Shown: piece by piece, positions 44,475 to 57,309 of the stretch
Layout of the letters: each line of letters begins with the position of its first letter
Position numbering within the stretch: position 1 is the first letter of the stretch
Source: Neostapfia colusana
Lineage: Eukaryota > Streptophyta > Magnoliopsida > Poales > Poaceae
Length of the DNA stretch: 64,000 bases
NCBI GenBank assembly: GCA_030760725.1
Contig: JASWHV010000001.1
Span: forward strand, 75,661,683-75,725,682
Direction of reading: 5' to 3'
Notes under the pieces: model-generated
Database searches by the model: none
What the model was told of the DNA's origin: nothing
What the model saw: the letters and a program-made list of their open reading frames with translations, nothing else
Translations under genes and position numbers: made by a program

Positions 44475-47400
44475 GGACTAATATAGTATGTCCGAAAGTA
44501 AGCCTTAAAATAAGGGGGGTAGACTTCCTTGCCAACCTTATTGTCTTGGATTCCCAAGGGATTGACATAATACTCGGGATGGATTGGCTAAGCAAGCACA
44601 ACAGGGTAATCCAATGTGCTGAAAGAAGCGTGCAGTTGACAAATGAGCACGGTATTCGTGTCGAGTTTGAGTCAGCCTAACAAACAACCGAAAAGGCAAT
44701 CTTGAACCACGTTGAAGGAGCAACAATGGACAGCATTCCAGTGGTTCAAGAATTCTCGGACGTGTTTCCAGAGGAGCTTCCAGGTATGCCACCTGATCAG
44801 GACATTGAGTTTGCCATTGATTTGGTACCCGGAACTGCACCCATAGCAAAGAGACCCTATAGGATGCCTGTCAATGAACTAGTATAACTCAAGAAGCAAA
44901 TCCAAGAGCAGTTGGAGAAGGGTTTTATACGTCCAAGCTCGTCACCATGGGGAGCTCCTGTGCTCTTCGTAGACAAGAAGGATGGGACCCAAAGGATGTG
45001 CGTGGACTATAGGTCTCTCAACGAGGTGACAATCAAGAACAAATACCCTCTGCCCCGTATAGAGGACCTATTCGACCAAATGAAAGGAGCCCGAGTGTTC
45101 TCCAAGATTGATCTTCGTTCGGGATATTTCCAGCTGAAGATTAAGCCCTCCGATATACCCAAGACTGCCTTTCGAACAAGGTATGGTTCGTATGAATATA
45201 CCGTCATGTCTTTTGGGTTAACAAATGCACCCGCATACTTCATGTACCTCATGAACAAGGTTTTCATGGAGTACTTGGATAAGTTTGTCGTGGTTTTCAT
45301 CGATGACGTTATGATGTATTCAAAAAGTGAGGAGAAGCATGAAGAACATTTGAAATTGACCTTGCAGAAAATGCGTGAGCATCAATTGTATGCCAAGCTT
45401 AATAAGCGTAAATTTTGGCTAGCAGAAATATTGTTCCTAGGCCACATTATCTCCGAAGAAGGGGTATCGGTTGATCTCGGAAAAGTGAGGGATGTTCTAA
45501 AGTGGGACCAACCGCAAAATGTGAGGGATATTTGGAGTTTTCTTGGGATGGCTGGATACTACCGACGCTTCATTAAGGACTTCTCTAAGATAGCAAAGCC
45601 TATGACGGAGTTGCTAACAAAGGGGAAAGCCTTTCGATTGACACCAGCATGCCAAGAAAGTTTTGAGGAGCTCAAGAAAAGGCTAACCACAACACCGGTT
45701 TTGGTATTGCCGGACGTAAGCAAGAGCTTTGACATATATTGTGACGCCTCCAGACAGGGGCTCGGATGTGTGCTCATGCAAGAAGGACAAGTGGTAGCCT
45801 ATGCCTCATGACAATTAAAGAAGCACGAGCTTAATTATCCTACACATGACATGGAGCTAGCAGCAGTAGTGCATGCATTGAATATTTGGAGACATTATAT
45901 CCTTGGTCATCGATGTGAGATCTATACGGATCATAAAAGCCTCAAGTACATATTTACACAAACAGACTTGAATTTGAGGCAACGTCGATGGTTGGAACTC
46001 ATCAAGGATTACGATGTTGGAATCAACTACCACCCTGGGAAGGCCAATGTAGTAGCTGATGCATTGAGCCGGAAGGGAGCATGTCACCAACTCACGGTTC
46101 GGGAGCTACCACCCGAACTACGTAAGGAGTTCGAACGGTTACGCCTCGGATTCTTGAACAACATGGAAATGATGGAGATCCACTCTTCACTGGAGCAAGA
46201 GATAAGAGATGGCCAAGCAACGTATGAGGAGATCAAGGAGATCAAGGAAAGGATTCGACAAGGAATAGAGAAAGATTTCAAAGAAGATGAAAAGGGTACG
46301 ATTTGGCTAGGAAAAAGGATTTGTGTGCCTAACGTGAAGCACCTCCGCGACATGATATTAAAAGAGGCACATGATTCACCCTATTCCATACATCCCGGAA
46401 GTACCAAAATGTACAAGGACTTGAAGACTTGTTACTGGTGGGATGGTATGAAAAGGGATATAGCCGAATACGTTGCCCTATGCGACACATGCCAACGGGT
46501 GAAGGCCGAATAACAAAGACCCGCTGGATTGTTGCAACCTTCGAAGGTACTAGAATGGAAGTGGGAGGACATCAGTATGGATTTCATCGTCGGATTGCCA
46601 CGTACTCAGTCGGGTTACGACTCCATGTGGGTTATCATGGACCGATTGATGAAAACAGCCCATTTTCTCCCTATAAGGGCCAAGTACAACGTTGCACAAT
46701 TAGCCGAGTTGTACATGGAGAAGATCGTGTGCCGTCATGGAGTCCCGAGGAGGATAGTCTCAGATCGAGGTTCTCAGTTTACCTCTAGATTCTAGAGGCA
46801 GCTGCAGAAAGCTACGGGTACACGACTGGATTTTAGCTCCGCCTATCACCCACAAACCGATGGGCAAACCGAAAGGACAAACCAAATTTTGGAGGACATG
46901 TTGAGAGCCTGCGCCTTGAAACGTGGGCATAGTTGGGATAGGAGTTTACCGTACGCCAAATTCTCCTATAACAACAGCTATCAAACTAGCTTGAAGATGT
47001 CGCCTTTCGAAGCATTGCACGGTAGACGGTGTAGAACACCGCTGTTCTGGAACGAGACCGGAGAGAACCAGGTGTTTGGACCCGAAGTGCTACAAGAAGC
47101 TGAAAAACAAGTCCAAACGATACGGGAGAACTTAAAGGCTGCTCAGTCACGACAAAAAGGCTATGCGGACAATAGGCGAAGGAAGTCGACCTTCGAAGTA
47201 GGAGACTTCGTATACCTTAAGGTATCGCCTATCCGTGGCCAACGACGTTTCAACGTCAAAGGCAAGCTAGCACCTCGCTACATCGGACCATTTAAGATTT
47301 TGGACAAGCGAGGAGAAGTAGCCTATCAACTAGAGCTCCCAACATATCTCTCCGACGTACATGACGTATTTCATGTATACCAGCTCAAGAAGTGCTTGAT

Positions 47401-47647
47401 AGTACAGGAGGAGCGAGTACTAATGGAAGAACTTGAACTTCAAAAGGACCTGACTTATACGGAGCACCCTGTCCGAATTTCGGACGTAATGGAAAGGGTC
47501 ACCAGGAACAAAGTGATCCGATGGTGCAATGTACAATGGATCCATCACACCGAAGCTGAAGCCACATGGGAGCGTGAAGAAGACATCAAAGCAGAATTTC
47601 CTCATCTATTCTCTACTAACGAATCTCGAGGGCGAGATTCAATTTAA
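44438..47647 (+). pseudogene. Family B pol: protease end, RT, RNase H, integrase, chromodomain
   Basis: One frame throughout, broken by stops at 44678 (TAA), 44885 (TAA), 45809 (TGA), 46511 (TAA) and 46793 (TAG). RT from about 44710 with MCVDYRSLNEVTIKNKYPLPRI-type motifs near 44995, and the catalytic segment reading FIDDVMMYS near 45296 (FIDDILVYS in the other elements here). RNase H FDIYCDAS near 45727. Integrase HHCC finger near 46370-46500, MDFIVGLP near 46577 and SDRGSQF near 46760. C-terminal chromodomain WIHHTEAEATWEREED near 47538. Two of the stops fall where the relatives have CGA or TGG codons. Confidence 0.92.
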
Positions 47648-47660
47648 GGGGGGGTAGATT
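47643..47660 (+). promoter_or_regulatory. Family B polypurine tract
   Basis: TTTAAGGGGGGGTAGA immediately before TGTGACACTC at 47661. Confidence 0.85.
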
Positions 47661-48123
47661 TGTGACACTCTCATTTTTGGTTTCTGCATATATTCATGTT
47701 TCATGAAGAGAAAACATTTTAAAAAAGTAGGAATAGAGAAAAATATCAAAAAGATAGCCAATAAGAGCAGAATCCAGTTCCCAGAGAGCGCCGAAGACAA
47801 CTTCGGCGGCCCGCTGGCCACGTGGCGTGTTCGGAGCTCATCCCTGCGAAGTGGGGAGAGGTCCGCCGCTAAACTGGCTACGTGGCAGGCTCGGGGCTCA
47901 TCTCCGCAAAGGGGGAGAGGTCCGACCCTGTGTGACACGTGTTGCCCCCGGAGCTAGCCTCTTCGGAAGAAGCAAAGGCAGTTCCACAGGACACATGTCA
48001 CCTTTGGAGCTAGTCACCGCGGAAATCAAAGAACCCGTCGTGCGGGATACGTGTCGATCTCAGAGACCCCCCCCCCCCCGAGAAGTCCAGTTCTGTTGGA
48101 CACGTGTCGCCACCGGAGCTTAT
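47661..48123 (+). repeat. Family B 3' LTR, first 463 bp
   Basis: Near-identical to 34758-35210, including five or six G-box units. It is cut by the copia LTR start at 48124. Confidence 0.9.
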
Positions 48124-49747
48124 TGTGAGACCTATGTGTGCTGAATACATTGGCAATTAGGATAAAAGTTAGCATTAACATTCAAAGTTTTGAATATTGC
48201 CAAAACATTCTTCTGTGGCAAGGTCCGACAAGTTCTTTGTTAGGTCCGCCAAGTGTTGGCAAGGTCCGACGCAAGGTCCGGAGATCTCCTGCAAGGTCCG
48301 AAGAGCTTTTGTGAGGTCCGGAGCTTGTTTTTAGGGAGCTCCCGTGAAGTTCAACTCGTAGAACTGCAGCGTCTTGTTTTTGCTTTTAACTCGCAATGTT
48401 TCAAACTTGCTTTATGGGAAGGTTTGCTTAGTATTAATTTGCTAAGTTTTTGGGATGTTTTGGTGGTTATGGCTGTTATCATTTGATATGGTTTGCAACA
48501 TGCTTATGTGACGTGCTCATGTAAGGTGTTGTGGTTTTCAAACTAACGTGAGTCAAGTCGAGGACTTGTGCTCGGAAGAATTGGTTGTTTATTCATGTGC
48601 AGGTGTTGCTTGAGTTCAGGACATGGCTGGTGATGGGATCCTTGGACTAGTCTCAGTGAGGAGATGAGGTTCCAACAACCAAGTTCGGGAGGAGCTGTGG
48701 TTGAGTTGATCGGGAGGTCGCGCAGCATGTTTTGATCAAGGGAAGTGCATATGAAGGTTGCGTGTACGTTGTTGGAAGGTGTTTGCACGTGTTCAAGGAG
48801 TGCATGGACGTGGAAACATTGTTCCAAGGCGTGATGAAGAGAACTGGACGTAAAGAATTGGTCGGAAAGGTCCAACCGGCTGGATTGCGTACTCAGGCTG
48901 AGGCTGAGTCGGATATGGCTCAAATATGGAAGATTTGAGTTGGTTATGATAGGATTTCATGCTAGGCACAAAGTTGAGTTGTTTTAGGAATGTTTAGGAC
49001 GTTCCTAAGATGTTTGGAAGTCTCACGATTGCTTCTATCAGCGAATAGGAGAGTCCTGAGCAGTTATGGTAAGTTAGGATACGAGTCCAATTAGGAGTAG
49101 GAGTCCTAGATTGGATTGTTTAGCCTGAGGGCTGGCTATAAAAGCAAGGGAGGCAAGATCTCTCGTGGGTAGAGAACTTTGGGCTGTTCCTCTTGTGTTT
49201 CTATTGAATAAATTTCATAGTTTTGAGGAGTTTTTGTGCCTTGTTCGTCCGACTTGTTTTTCGTCAAGTCTTTCTCGCCGAGTTTCTGGACAGACCGACG
49301 TTGCTTCGGTGTTTCATTCATAACTCGAGTTTTACAGATCCGATTGACGTGATTCTTTTTGGGTTGTCTTCACAACTCAATTATCTATCATCTATGAAAT
49401 TTTCACGAGCTTCGGATCTGTAGTTTTTGAGATACACGGGTTTCTTTGCAGCGTTGCAGATCTGGTTTATATCGGGTAGAACAGATTGATCTTCGTTTAA
49501 TGTTTTGATCGTATCTCAAGTTTTACTTCGTGTTTTCAAGTGATTCTTTTTGCATTAGATCCTTGACTTGATTCTATACCTCTATACTTGATTTGTTACG
49601 GTTGAACACGTTTGAAAACATTTGCACACACGGTTTCTTTAACCGATTGATTTTTCGCTGAGGGGTTTTTGTTGTTTCCGCTGCGAAAAGTTTTAATCTA
49701 CCATTCACCCCCCTCTGGTAGCTTTTCACGTGATCTTCGATCCTACA
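48124..49747 (+). repeat. Copia 5' LTR
   Basis: Starts TGTGAGACCT and ends CCTACA, with a TATA box at 49137. The first part has repeated AAGGTCCG/GAGGTCCG motifs (48220-48325). The small ORFs on both strands have no conserved domain. Confidence 0.92.
49137..49143 (+). promoter_or_regulatory. TATA box of copia 5' LTR
   Basis: GGCTATAAAAGC about 1 kb into the LTR. The truncated 3' LTR ends before this point, so only the 5' copy has it. Confidence 0.65.
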
Positions 49748-49749
49748 AT

Positions 49750-49762
49750 TGGTATCAGAGCC
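49750..49762 (+). promoter_or_regulatory. Copia primer-binding site
   Basis: TGGTATCAGAGCC two bases after the LTR end, complementary to initiator Met-tRNA. Confidence 0.93.
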
Positions 49763-49808
49763 AAGGTGCTCTAATCTTTGTGATTTGCACGTGTTTTGAC
49801 TAACCATC

Positions 49809-52309
49809 ATGGAGAAGTACTCCGCAAAACCTTGTGTGTTCAATGGAATCGATTTTCAGGTTTCGAAGGCGCAGATGGAGGCCTACATACAGGCGCAAGG
49901 CTTCGCCATATGGGAAAAGGTCTACCGGAACTTTGATGTACCACCCAACGATCAAGTTACGGCTGCGAACATGAGAGATGTTGACAACAACAACAAGGCT
50001 CGCAACTTGATCATCCAAGGATTGACTCAAAGCGACTTCGACCGTGTTGCACACCTCCGATCTGCATATGATGTTTGGAAAGCTCTTTGTGACTACCATG
50101 AAGGATCCAATACGATCAAGGAGGTAAGGCAAGATATGTTCAAGAAAGAATACATGCGTTTTGAGATGCAACCCGGTGAGTCAATTGACGACCTTTTTGC
50201 TCGCTTTAATAAAATCCTCAGCAAATTGCGTAGTGTCAATGTTAACTTTTCAGATGCTGAAAATGCTAGACAATTGTTAGGAGCATTGGATATGTCAATT
50301 TGGGAGATGAAAGTTACATCTATTCGTGAATCTACTTTCATGAGTTCTCTTACTTTAGACGTGCTTTATTCTAAACCGAAAACTCATGAAATTGACATCA
50401 TCTCACTTAAAAACCCCAACAAGTCTATTGCATTTGTTCCGCAACGTGACATGTCTAGTTCTAGTCAATCATCATCTACTGGTGCACTCTCTTTGCAGTC
50501 CTCTCTAACTCTTGAACAGATTGAAGAGTTTCCAGAGGAGGAGCTTGCACTCATCTCTACTCGGTTCTCAAAAGCATTGCAAAATGTGAGAACTAGAAGG
50601 AGAGGAAGCTCCGGACCTCAACGATGTTTTGAATGTGGTAAGACAGGACATTTTCGTACGGAGTGCCCTAATCTTTCAGGTCCGACTTCACGTGAAGAAA
50701 AGCAAACAAGGCCGAAGAAATCGTTTGCAAAGAATAAGAAGAAGAAAGATTTATCAAAGCGCAACATAGTGCATAGTATGATCTCTGCACTTCAAGATTT
50801 CGGCTCAAGTGATGTGGACACCGGTAGTGATGAAGATGAAGAAGCTATGGCAAATATTGTGCTGCATGGCGAGCAAGTCAAGTTCAAGCTCCGAGGAGGC
50901 AGAACACAACAGCGACGATGAAGAGGTATGTCCCACTTGCGAAGAAATGTGTGATGCTATTTCTCGTGCCACTGTTATATTAAAGGAAAAGGATAAAAAA
51001 CTTAGGAACAATGCTGTTAAAATTGAATCACTAGAATCTGAAATTAATCGTTTAAAAACTTTGATTCCTAGCGATGATTCTTGTTCCTCATGTGATTTGA
51101 TTTATGAACAATTATCCTCTTTAAGAAGTGCACACGCATCTACACTTGATAAACTTGAACTTGAAATTGAAAAAAACAAAGAGCTTGCTGCACTTAATGA
51201 TAAAAATTTGAAAGATGCTTGTTGTTCTACAATTCATTTGCATTGTTCTTCATGTGATGATCTGAATAAGAAACTAAATGATGCTATGAATGAGATTTCT
51301 ATTTTGAACAATGCTTTACGTGTGCATGAAGTTAAATATTGTTCAAATTGCAAACTAAAAGGAAAAACTTCATGTGAAAACTGCTTTGATCTGTCCAATA
51401 AACTTGATGACATGCATAGGACACTAGATCGGTTTTCTAATACAAATAAGAACCAAAACTTGCTGCTGAATTCTTCCAAGTCTTGTAATGATAAAACTGG
51501 TTTAGGTTTTAATTCTCATGCTCATGCTAAGGCACACCCATCTAAAGTTGTAAAGTCATTAGTAAGCGATTTGATTCAAACAGCTCCTAGACAAAAAGAG
51601 GTGATTTTCAAATCTGCAGGAGTACTGTCCCATTCAGGTTCTCATAAACGTGTTGCTTGCTCATCTAGACATGATAATAAGGTTATTTTTCATTGTACCT
51701 ACTGTGGTAGAGATGGTCATGTCATGGATTTTTGTTATAAACTAGCTAAACACGATAAGAAACAAAGAATACTTGCTAGATCACATAACAACCAAGCAAA
51801 ATCTGCTAGACCGACTGTTCGGAGCTTGCAACCTGCTGTAATGAGTCAAAAACTTGCTCCCGGACCTACTGTTTTTAGTGCTACATATAACACATCTTCT
51901 AAGTCAGTAGTTGGGAACAAAATTTTTTCATTGTACCTACTGTGGTAGAGATGGTCATGTCATGGATTTTTGTTATAGACTAGCTAAACACGATAAGAAA
52001 CAAAGAATACTTGCTAGATCACATACCAACCAAGCAAAATCTGCTAGACCGAATGTTCGGAGCTTGCAACCTGCTGTAATGAGTCAAAAACTTGCTCCCG
52101 GACCTACTGTTTTTTGTGCTACATATAACACATCTTCTAAGTCAGTAGTTGGGAACAAAAATTTTCGATGTTTGGCTCATAAACCTGCTGTACCTTCTCA
52201 GCTTTCGCGTGTTATTCCTGCTGGACGTCGTGTGACTCAGTACTGGATTCCTAAAAGTCTTTTGACTAACCCCAGTATTGAGTCATCGACGTATTGTGCT
52301 GCTGTGTAG
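49809..52309 (+). pseudogene. Copia gag with cysteine-rich C-terminal extension, frameshifted
   Basis: Starts MEKYSAKPC at 49809. UBN2-type gag core in the first about 170 residues (YDVWKALCDYHEG near 50072), a CCHC knuckle at residues about 273-286 (CFECGKTGHFRTEC) and a Lys-rich tail. An indel between about 50850 and 50890 shifts to a second frame with a Ser/Glu-rich stretch, a coiled coil with paired Cys (CPTCEEMC, CSSCDL, CSNCKL) and a second knuckle CTYCGRDGHVMDFC near 51698. A 238-bp tandem duplication then repeats that knuckle and changes frame again. The last part ends at TAG 52307-52309, which is in the same frame as pol immediately downstream. Sirevirus gags are often this long. Confidence 0.85.
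51685..52165 (+). repeat. 238-bp direct tandem duplication inside gag
   Basis: The sequence from CATTGTACCTACTGTGG at 51691 recurs at 51929 with few differences (for example AACAACC against ACCAACC near 51787 and 52025). The period is 238, not a multiple of three, so it both duplicates the zinc knuckle and breaks the frame (stop at 51946). Confidence 0.95.
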
Positions 52310-52318
52310 GTTTCACGT

Positions 52319-55300
52319 TTGAGGAAGGAGAACATTTGGATTGTGGATTCAGGTTGCTCACGCCACATGACCGGTAACAAAGAATGGTTCTCCTCTCTCT
52401 CTTTTGTGTCACGTGTAGAAAATGTTATTTTCGCCGATAACTCTTCTACTCCCATAATTGCTAAAGGTTCGGTTAGAGTAAACAATGTCTACACTTTGAA
52501 AGATGTGGCACTTGTTAAAAATTTGAAATACAACTTACTTTCGGTTTCACAATTGCTAGATGAAAATCTAGAGGTTAGCTTTGCTAAAAATTGCTGCAAG
52601 GTTGTAGATTCAAAAGGTGAGCTTTTGTTTAACATGTCTAGGTTTGGAAGAGTTTTTAAAGCTGATTTTGATTTGTCAACTTCTAAGCATCGGTGTCTAG
52701 TTGCTAATCATACAAAGGATCTATATTTTTGGCATCGTAGACTTGGTCACATAGGCTTTGATCATCTCACTCGTGTTAGTGCTCTCGATCGCATACGTGG
52801 GCTGCCGAAGCTTAAAAAGGATAATGATATTGTGTGCTCTTCTTGTAGACATGCTAAGTTTGTTGCAGGTTCACATGCTCCTCTCACAATGACCATGACA
52901 GCTGAACCGGGACAACTTTTACATCTTGACACAGTAGGTCCGGCACGTGTTCAATCCTTCGGAGGTAAATGGTATGTGCTTGTGATTGTTGATGATTTTT
53001 CTAGATATTCTTGGGTTTATTTTATGGCATCTAAGAATGAAGCTTCTAGTCATTTTAGAACTTTATTTCTTAGATTATCTATTGATCACCCAGGATCATT
53101 AAAAGCAATTAGAAGTGATAACGGAACTGAATTTAAAAACCAATCCTTTGATCACTTTTGTGCTGAAAATGGAATAGATCATCAATACTCTTCACCCTAT
53201 GTACCACAACAAAATGGTGTCGTAGAAAGAAAGAACAGGACCTTAGTTGAGATGTCTATGACTATGCTTGATGAATATCAAACTCCTTGGAAATTTTGGG
53301 CTGATGCAATTGCAACCGCTTGTTATGTCTCAAATCGTGTTTTCTTGCCTGCTAAGCTTGGAAAAACCCCATATGAGCTCCGGTTTGGACATAGGCCTAA
53401 TGTTACACACTTTAGGGTGTTTGGTTGCAAATGCTTTGTTAAGAAACATGGTAATCTTGATAAATTTGAAGCTAGATCTGTTGATGGCATGTTTCTTGGT
53501 TATCCATCTCATACTAGAGGCTACCGTGTGCTTTTACTTGACACTAACAAAATTGTGGAGACTTGCGAGGTTTCTTTTGATGAAGCTATCCCAAGTACTA
53601 GCTCCGATATTGCAGGTCCGGATCCATATCCCCAGGGGGAGAGTATTTTTATTGAAGAAGATGAAGAAGTGGTGATGCTGCCCGAAAACTCGGAAGTAAA
53701 TAACGATCAAGCTGCTGATTTTGCACCACAACCAGCACCAACAGTCACTACTGCTGGTTCGGACCTTCCTCAATCAACAAGCTCTCCTAATCAAAGGCCC
53801 GAATATGAAGAAGAAGGTGCTTGTGAAGTGTCTACTCCCCTCCGAGTACTCAAAAGTCATCCTCCACAACAAATCATTGGAAGCTTGCATGAACGAGTCA
53901 CTCGGTCCAGGTTTTGCGATCCAAACTCTCATGCTCATTCTGCTTTTGTTGCTTCTTTTGAACCCAAGGATATATCACACGCACTCACTAATGAATCCTG
54001 GATTAATGCCATGCAAGAAGAGTTAGAAAATTTTGAAAGAAATAATGTTTGGAAACTTGTACCTCCACCTCAAGGTCACACATTAATTGGAACTAAATGG
54101 GTATTTAAAAATAAGCAGAGTGAGGATGGGGTTGTGGTTAGGAATAAAGCTAGGTTGGTTGCTCAAGATTTCACTCAAATTGAAGGTCTAGATTTTGATG
54201 AAACATTTGCTCCTGTTGCTAGATTAGAAGCTATAAGAATTTTATTAGCATTTGCTACATCTAAAGGTTTCAAGTTATATCAAATGGATGTTAAAAGTGC
54301 TTTTCTTAATGGCTACATAGAGGAGGAGGTTTATGTTAAGCAGCCACCGGGTTTTGAAAATCCAAATTTTCCTAATCATGTTTACAAACTGTCCAAAGCC
54401 TTGTACGGTCTAAAACAAGCCCCTAGAGCATGGTATGATAGGTTAAAAACATTCTTACTTGAAAAGAGGTTTACCATGGGCAAGGTTGATAAAACTCTTT
54501 TTGTACTTAAGCATGGCAATGACTCATTATTTGTTCAAGTGTATATGGATGATATTATCTTTGGTTGTGCTTCTCATGATCTCGTGTCCAAGTTTTCAGC
54601 TATAATGAGTTCATAATTTGAGATGAGTATGATGGGAGAACTCACATACTTTTTGGGGCCGCAAATCAAGCAAACAAAAGAAGGAACTTTTGTGCATCAA
54701 ACTAAGTATACAAAGGATCTTCTTAAGCGCTTCAACATGGACAAATGCAAGCCTCTTCGGACACCAATGGGAACAGCAACAACACTTGAACTTGACGAAG
54801 ATGGTGACCCGGTCGATAAAAAAGAATACAGAAGTATGATTGGATCACTTTTGTATCTCACGGCGTCAAGACCAGACATACAATTCAGCGTATGTCTTTG
54901 TGCACGTTTTCAAGCTTCTCCACGTGCTTCACATCGCCAAGCCATCAAAAGGATTCTCAGGTACCTACATGGAACTCAAGAATTTGGCATTTTTCTTCCT
55001 TCTTCCTCAACCGTGTCTTTGAAAGCTTTTTTGGATGCTGATTTTGGGGGTGTAGGATTGATAGGAAAAGTACTTCGGGTGCTTGTCATTTTCTTGGTAA
55101 TTCACTTGTTGCTTGGTCCTCTAGAAAACAAAGTTCAGTTGCACAATCCACGGCCGAATCTGAATATGTAGCTGCGGCTAGCGCTTGCTCACAAATTCTT
55201 TGGATTGTTCAAACACTTAAGGACTATGGGGTTGATTTAGATAGTGTTCCACTGTTTTGTGATAACACTAGTGCAATTTGTATTGCTAAAAACCACGTGA

Positions 55301-55494
55301 AACACTCTAGAACTAAGCACATTGACATTAGGTATCACTTTCTTCGTGATAATGTTGAAAAAGGAAACATTGTGCTTCACCATGTCGATACCGAACAACA
55401 ATTGGCTGATATTTTTACAAAACCTTTGCATTTCACTCGTTTTTGTTTCATTCGTAGTGAAATAGGGGTTATGCATCCTCATGGCTTAAATTGA
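52319..55494 (+). pseudogene. Copia pol: protease, integrase, RT, RNase H
   Basis: Open for 765 codons from 52319. Protease IWIVDSGCSRHMTGN near 52335; GAG-pre-integrase WHRRLGHIGFDHL near 52730 with CSSCRHAKF; integrase LLHLDTVGP near 52917, RSDNGTEFKN near 53115 and VVERKNRT near 53220. RT GTKWVFKNKQ near 54090, QMDVKSAFLNG near 54280 and the active-site YMDDIIFG near 54543. A TAA at 54614-54616 interrupts before FEMSMMGELTYFLG. The same frame continues to about 55052, where an extra base shifts RNase H (DRKSTSG onward) into another frame that ends at 55494 after ADIFTKPL. Apart from these two lesions the domain set is complete. Confidence 0.93.
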
Positions 55495-56467
55495 GGGGGA
55501 GTTTTTGAAACTTTGAAAGTCTATGTGTGAATCTGAAACTAAAATAATATGAGCATAGTATTTCATACATATATGACTTTGTGATTCCTTTTACAGGCTG
55601 AAAGTTCTTACTACATTACTCATGTTATACATTTTGTAGTTTTTGCCATGACTAGTAATTGGAATAATTACTTACACTAAATTTGGTCATGATCGAACTT
55701 TCTTGCTGTTTTGAACTTGTTGCGTGCTCACAAGTGCTTTTAATCATAAAAAATTAATCAAGTGATCAGCTCACATGTTGAGTTTTCAAATAAAAAATTG
55801 AGAAAAGATCAAGAGAATATGCATGCATCGCACTTCTTCTTTTGAGATTGCTTATCATTGCACTAAGATATGAACTTGGAAGGAATTGTGTATGACTAAA
55901 ACCATGTCCTTAAGCTTCTTATTGTCAAATGACATAGGCTTGGCTTGGTTGGTTAGAATAAGGCTGATGCGGCATATAATTTCTTGCAAATATCATATGA
56001 TCAACTTTGTGCCTTAAATGATTATGAATAATAAAAATGCAGCAACAAGTGTCATGTTTTCAGGTTTTGAAATAGTTGAGTAAGGGAGATCATGACTTGC
56101 TTAAACTGAAAAATACATTTGATCTCTAGCATGGCTTACACTACTTTATGTATCTCATTGATGTGATAGTGTAAGTAACCTGATAGTATGATTTGGATGA
56201 GATTTGTTTTGTATGTATATGTTATAATATGCTCATAACATTTAAAAATTTCTCTTTTGAACCTTGCTGAATACATTGTCAAAGGAGGAGAAATATGTAT
56301 AAGGAGAGATTTTTTTACACTTTGCATATGTTATACACTTTCTTCCTTCTCTGATTTTAAAAAATGGGGAGAAATTAATAAAGGGGGGAAATGAGTTTTC
56401 AAAGCTTTTCAAAACTTTTCATAAGCCAATGTTTGGATTTTAATTGGTGTTGCCAATGCATTCGTCA
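55495..56467 (+). other. AT-rich 3' untranslated region of copia element
   Basis: About 970 bp between the pol end and the purine tract. No env-like ORF, unlike the Sirevirus at 10525-21705. GGGGGA runs near 55493 and 56380 resemble extra purine tracts, as reported for Sireviruses. No other feature seen. Confidence 0.7.
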
Positions 56468-56477
56468 AGGGGGAGAT
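56468..56477 (+). promoter_or_regulatory. Copia polypurine tract
   Basis: AAGGGGGAGAT directly before TGTGAGACCT at 56478. Confidence 0.88.
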
Positions 56478-57309
56478 TGTGAGACCTATGTGTGCTGAAT
56501 ACATTGGCAATTAGGATAAAAGTTAGCATTAACATTCAAAGTTTTGAATATTGCCAAAACATTCTTCTGTGGCAAGGTCCGACAAGTTCTTTGTTAGGTC
56601 CGCCAAGTGTTGGCGAGGTCCGACGCAAGGTCCGGAGAGCTCCTGCAAGGTCCGAAGAGCTTCTGTGAGGTCCGGAGCTTGATTTTAGGGAGCTCCCGTG
56701 AAGTTCAACTCGTAGAACTGCAGCATCTTGTTTTTGCTTTTAACTCGCAATGTTTCAAACTTGCTTTATGGGAAGGTTTGCTTAGTATTAATTTGCTAAG
56801 TTTTTGGTGTGTTTTGGTGGTTATGGCTGTTATCATTTGATATGGTTTGCAACATGCTTATGTGACGTGCTCATGTAAGGTGTTGTGGTTTTCGAACTAA
56901 CGTGAGTCAAGTCGAGGACTTGTGCTCGGAAGAATTGGTTGTTTATTCATGTGCAGGTGTTGCTTGAGTTCAAGACATGGCTGGTGACGTGATCCTTGGA
57001 CTAGTCTCAGGGAGGAGATGAGGTTCCAACAACCAAGTTCGGGAGGAGCTGTGGTTGAGTTGATCGGGAGGTCGCGCAGCATGTTTGGATAAAGGGCAGT
57101 GCATATGAAGGTTGCGTGTACGTCGTTGGAAGGTGTTTGCACGTGTGCAAGGAGTGCATGGACGTGGCAACATTGTTCCAAGGCGTGATGAAGAGAAGTG
57201 GACGTAAAGAATTGGTCGGAAAGGTCCAACCGGCTGGATTGCGTACTCAGGCTGAGGCCGAGTCGGATATGGCTCAAATATGGAAGATTTGAGTTGGTTA
57301 TGATAGGAT
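56478..57309 (+). repeat. Copia 3' LTR, first 832 bp
   Basis: Matches 48124-48957 with a small number of substitutions and then stops; the next bases belong to a minus-strand chromovirus. Confidence 0.95.

Larger units (their letters stand above)
34758..48123 (+). mobile_element. Family B Ty3/gypsy chromovirus with nested solo LTR
   Basis: Plus-strand element starting TGTGACACCC. The 5' LTR is 3.2 kb once the solo LTR is removed (34758-42552). It is followed by a primer-binding site and a PBS-like array, gag-protease and pol ending in a chromodomain, the polypurine tract TTTAAGGGGGGG, and the first 463 bp of the 3' LTR (47661-48123). A copia insertion and a later deletion removed the rest. 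Coding frames have two frameshifts and five stops. No right-hand target duplication can be checked. Confidence 0.9.
48124..57309 (+). mobile_element. Ty1/copia Sirevirus-like element, right LTR truncated
   Basis: Plus-strand element: full 5' LTR (1,624 bp), primer-binding site, long gag, pol in copia order, no env-like ORF, an AT-rich 3' region, purine tract AAGGGGGAGAT, and only 832 bp of 3' LTR before a junction with another element at 57306. Inserted in the family-B 3' LTR (left flank CTTAT); the right flank is lost. Confidence 0.92.

Noticed and set aside
48543..48923. ORF of 126 codons repeated at 56897-57300
   Set aside because: Antisense reading of the copia LTR; present in both LTRs only because the LTR is duplicated.
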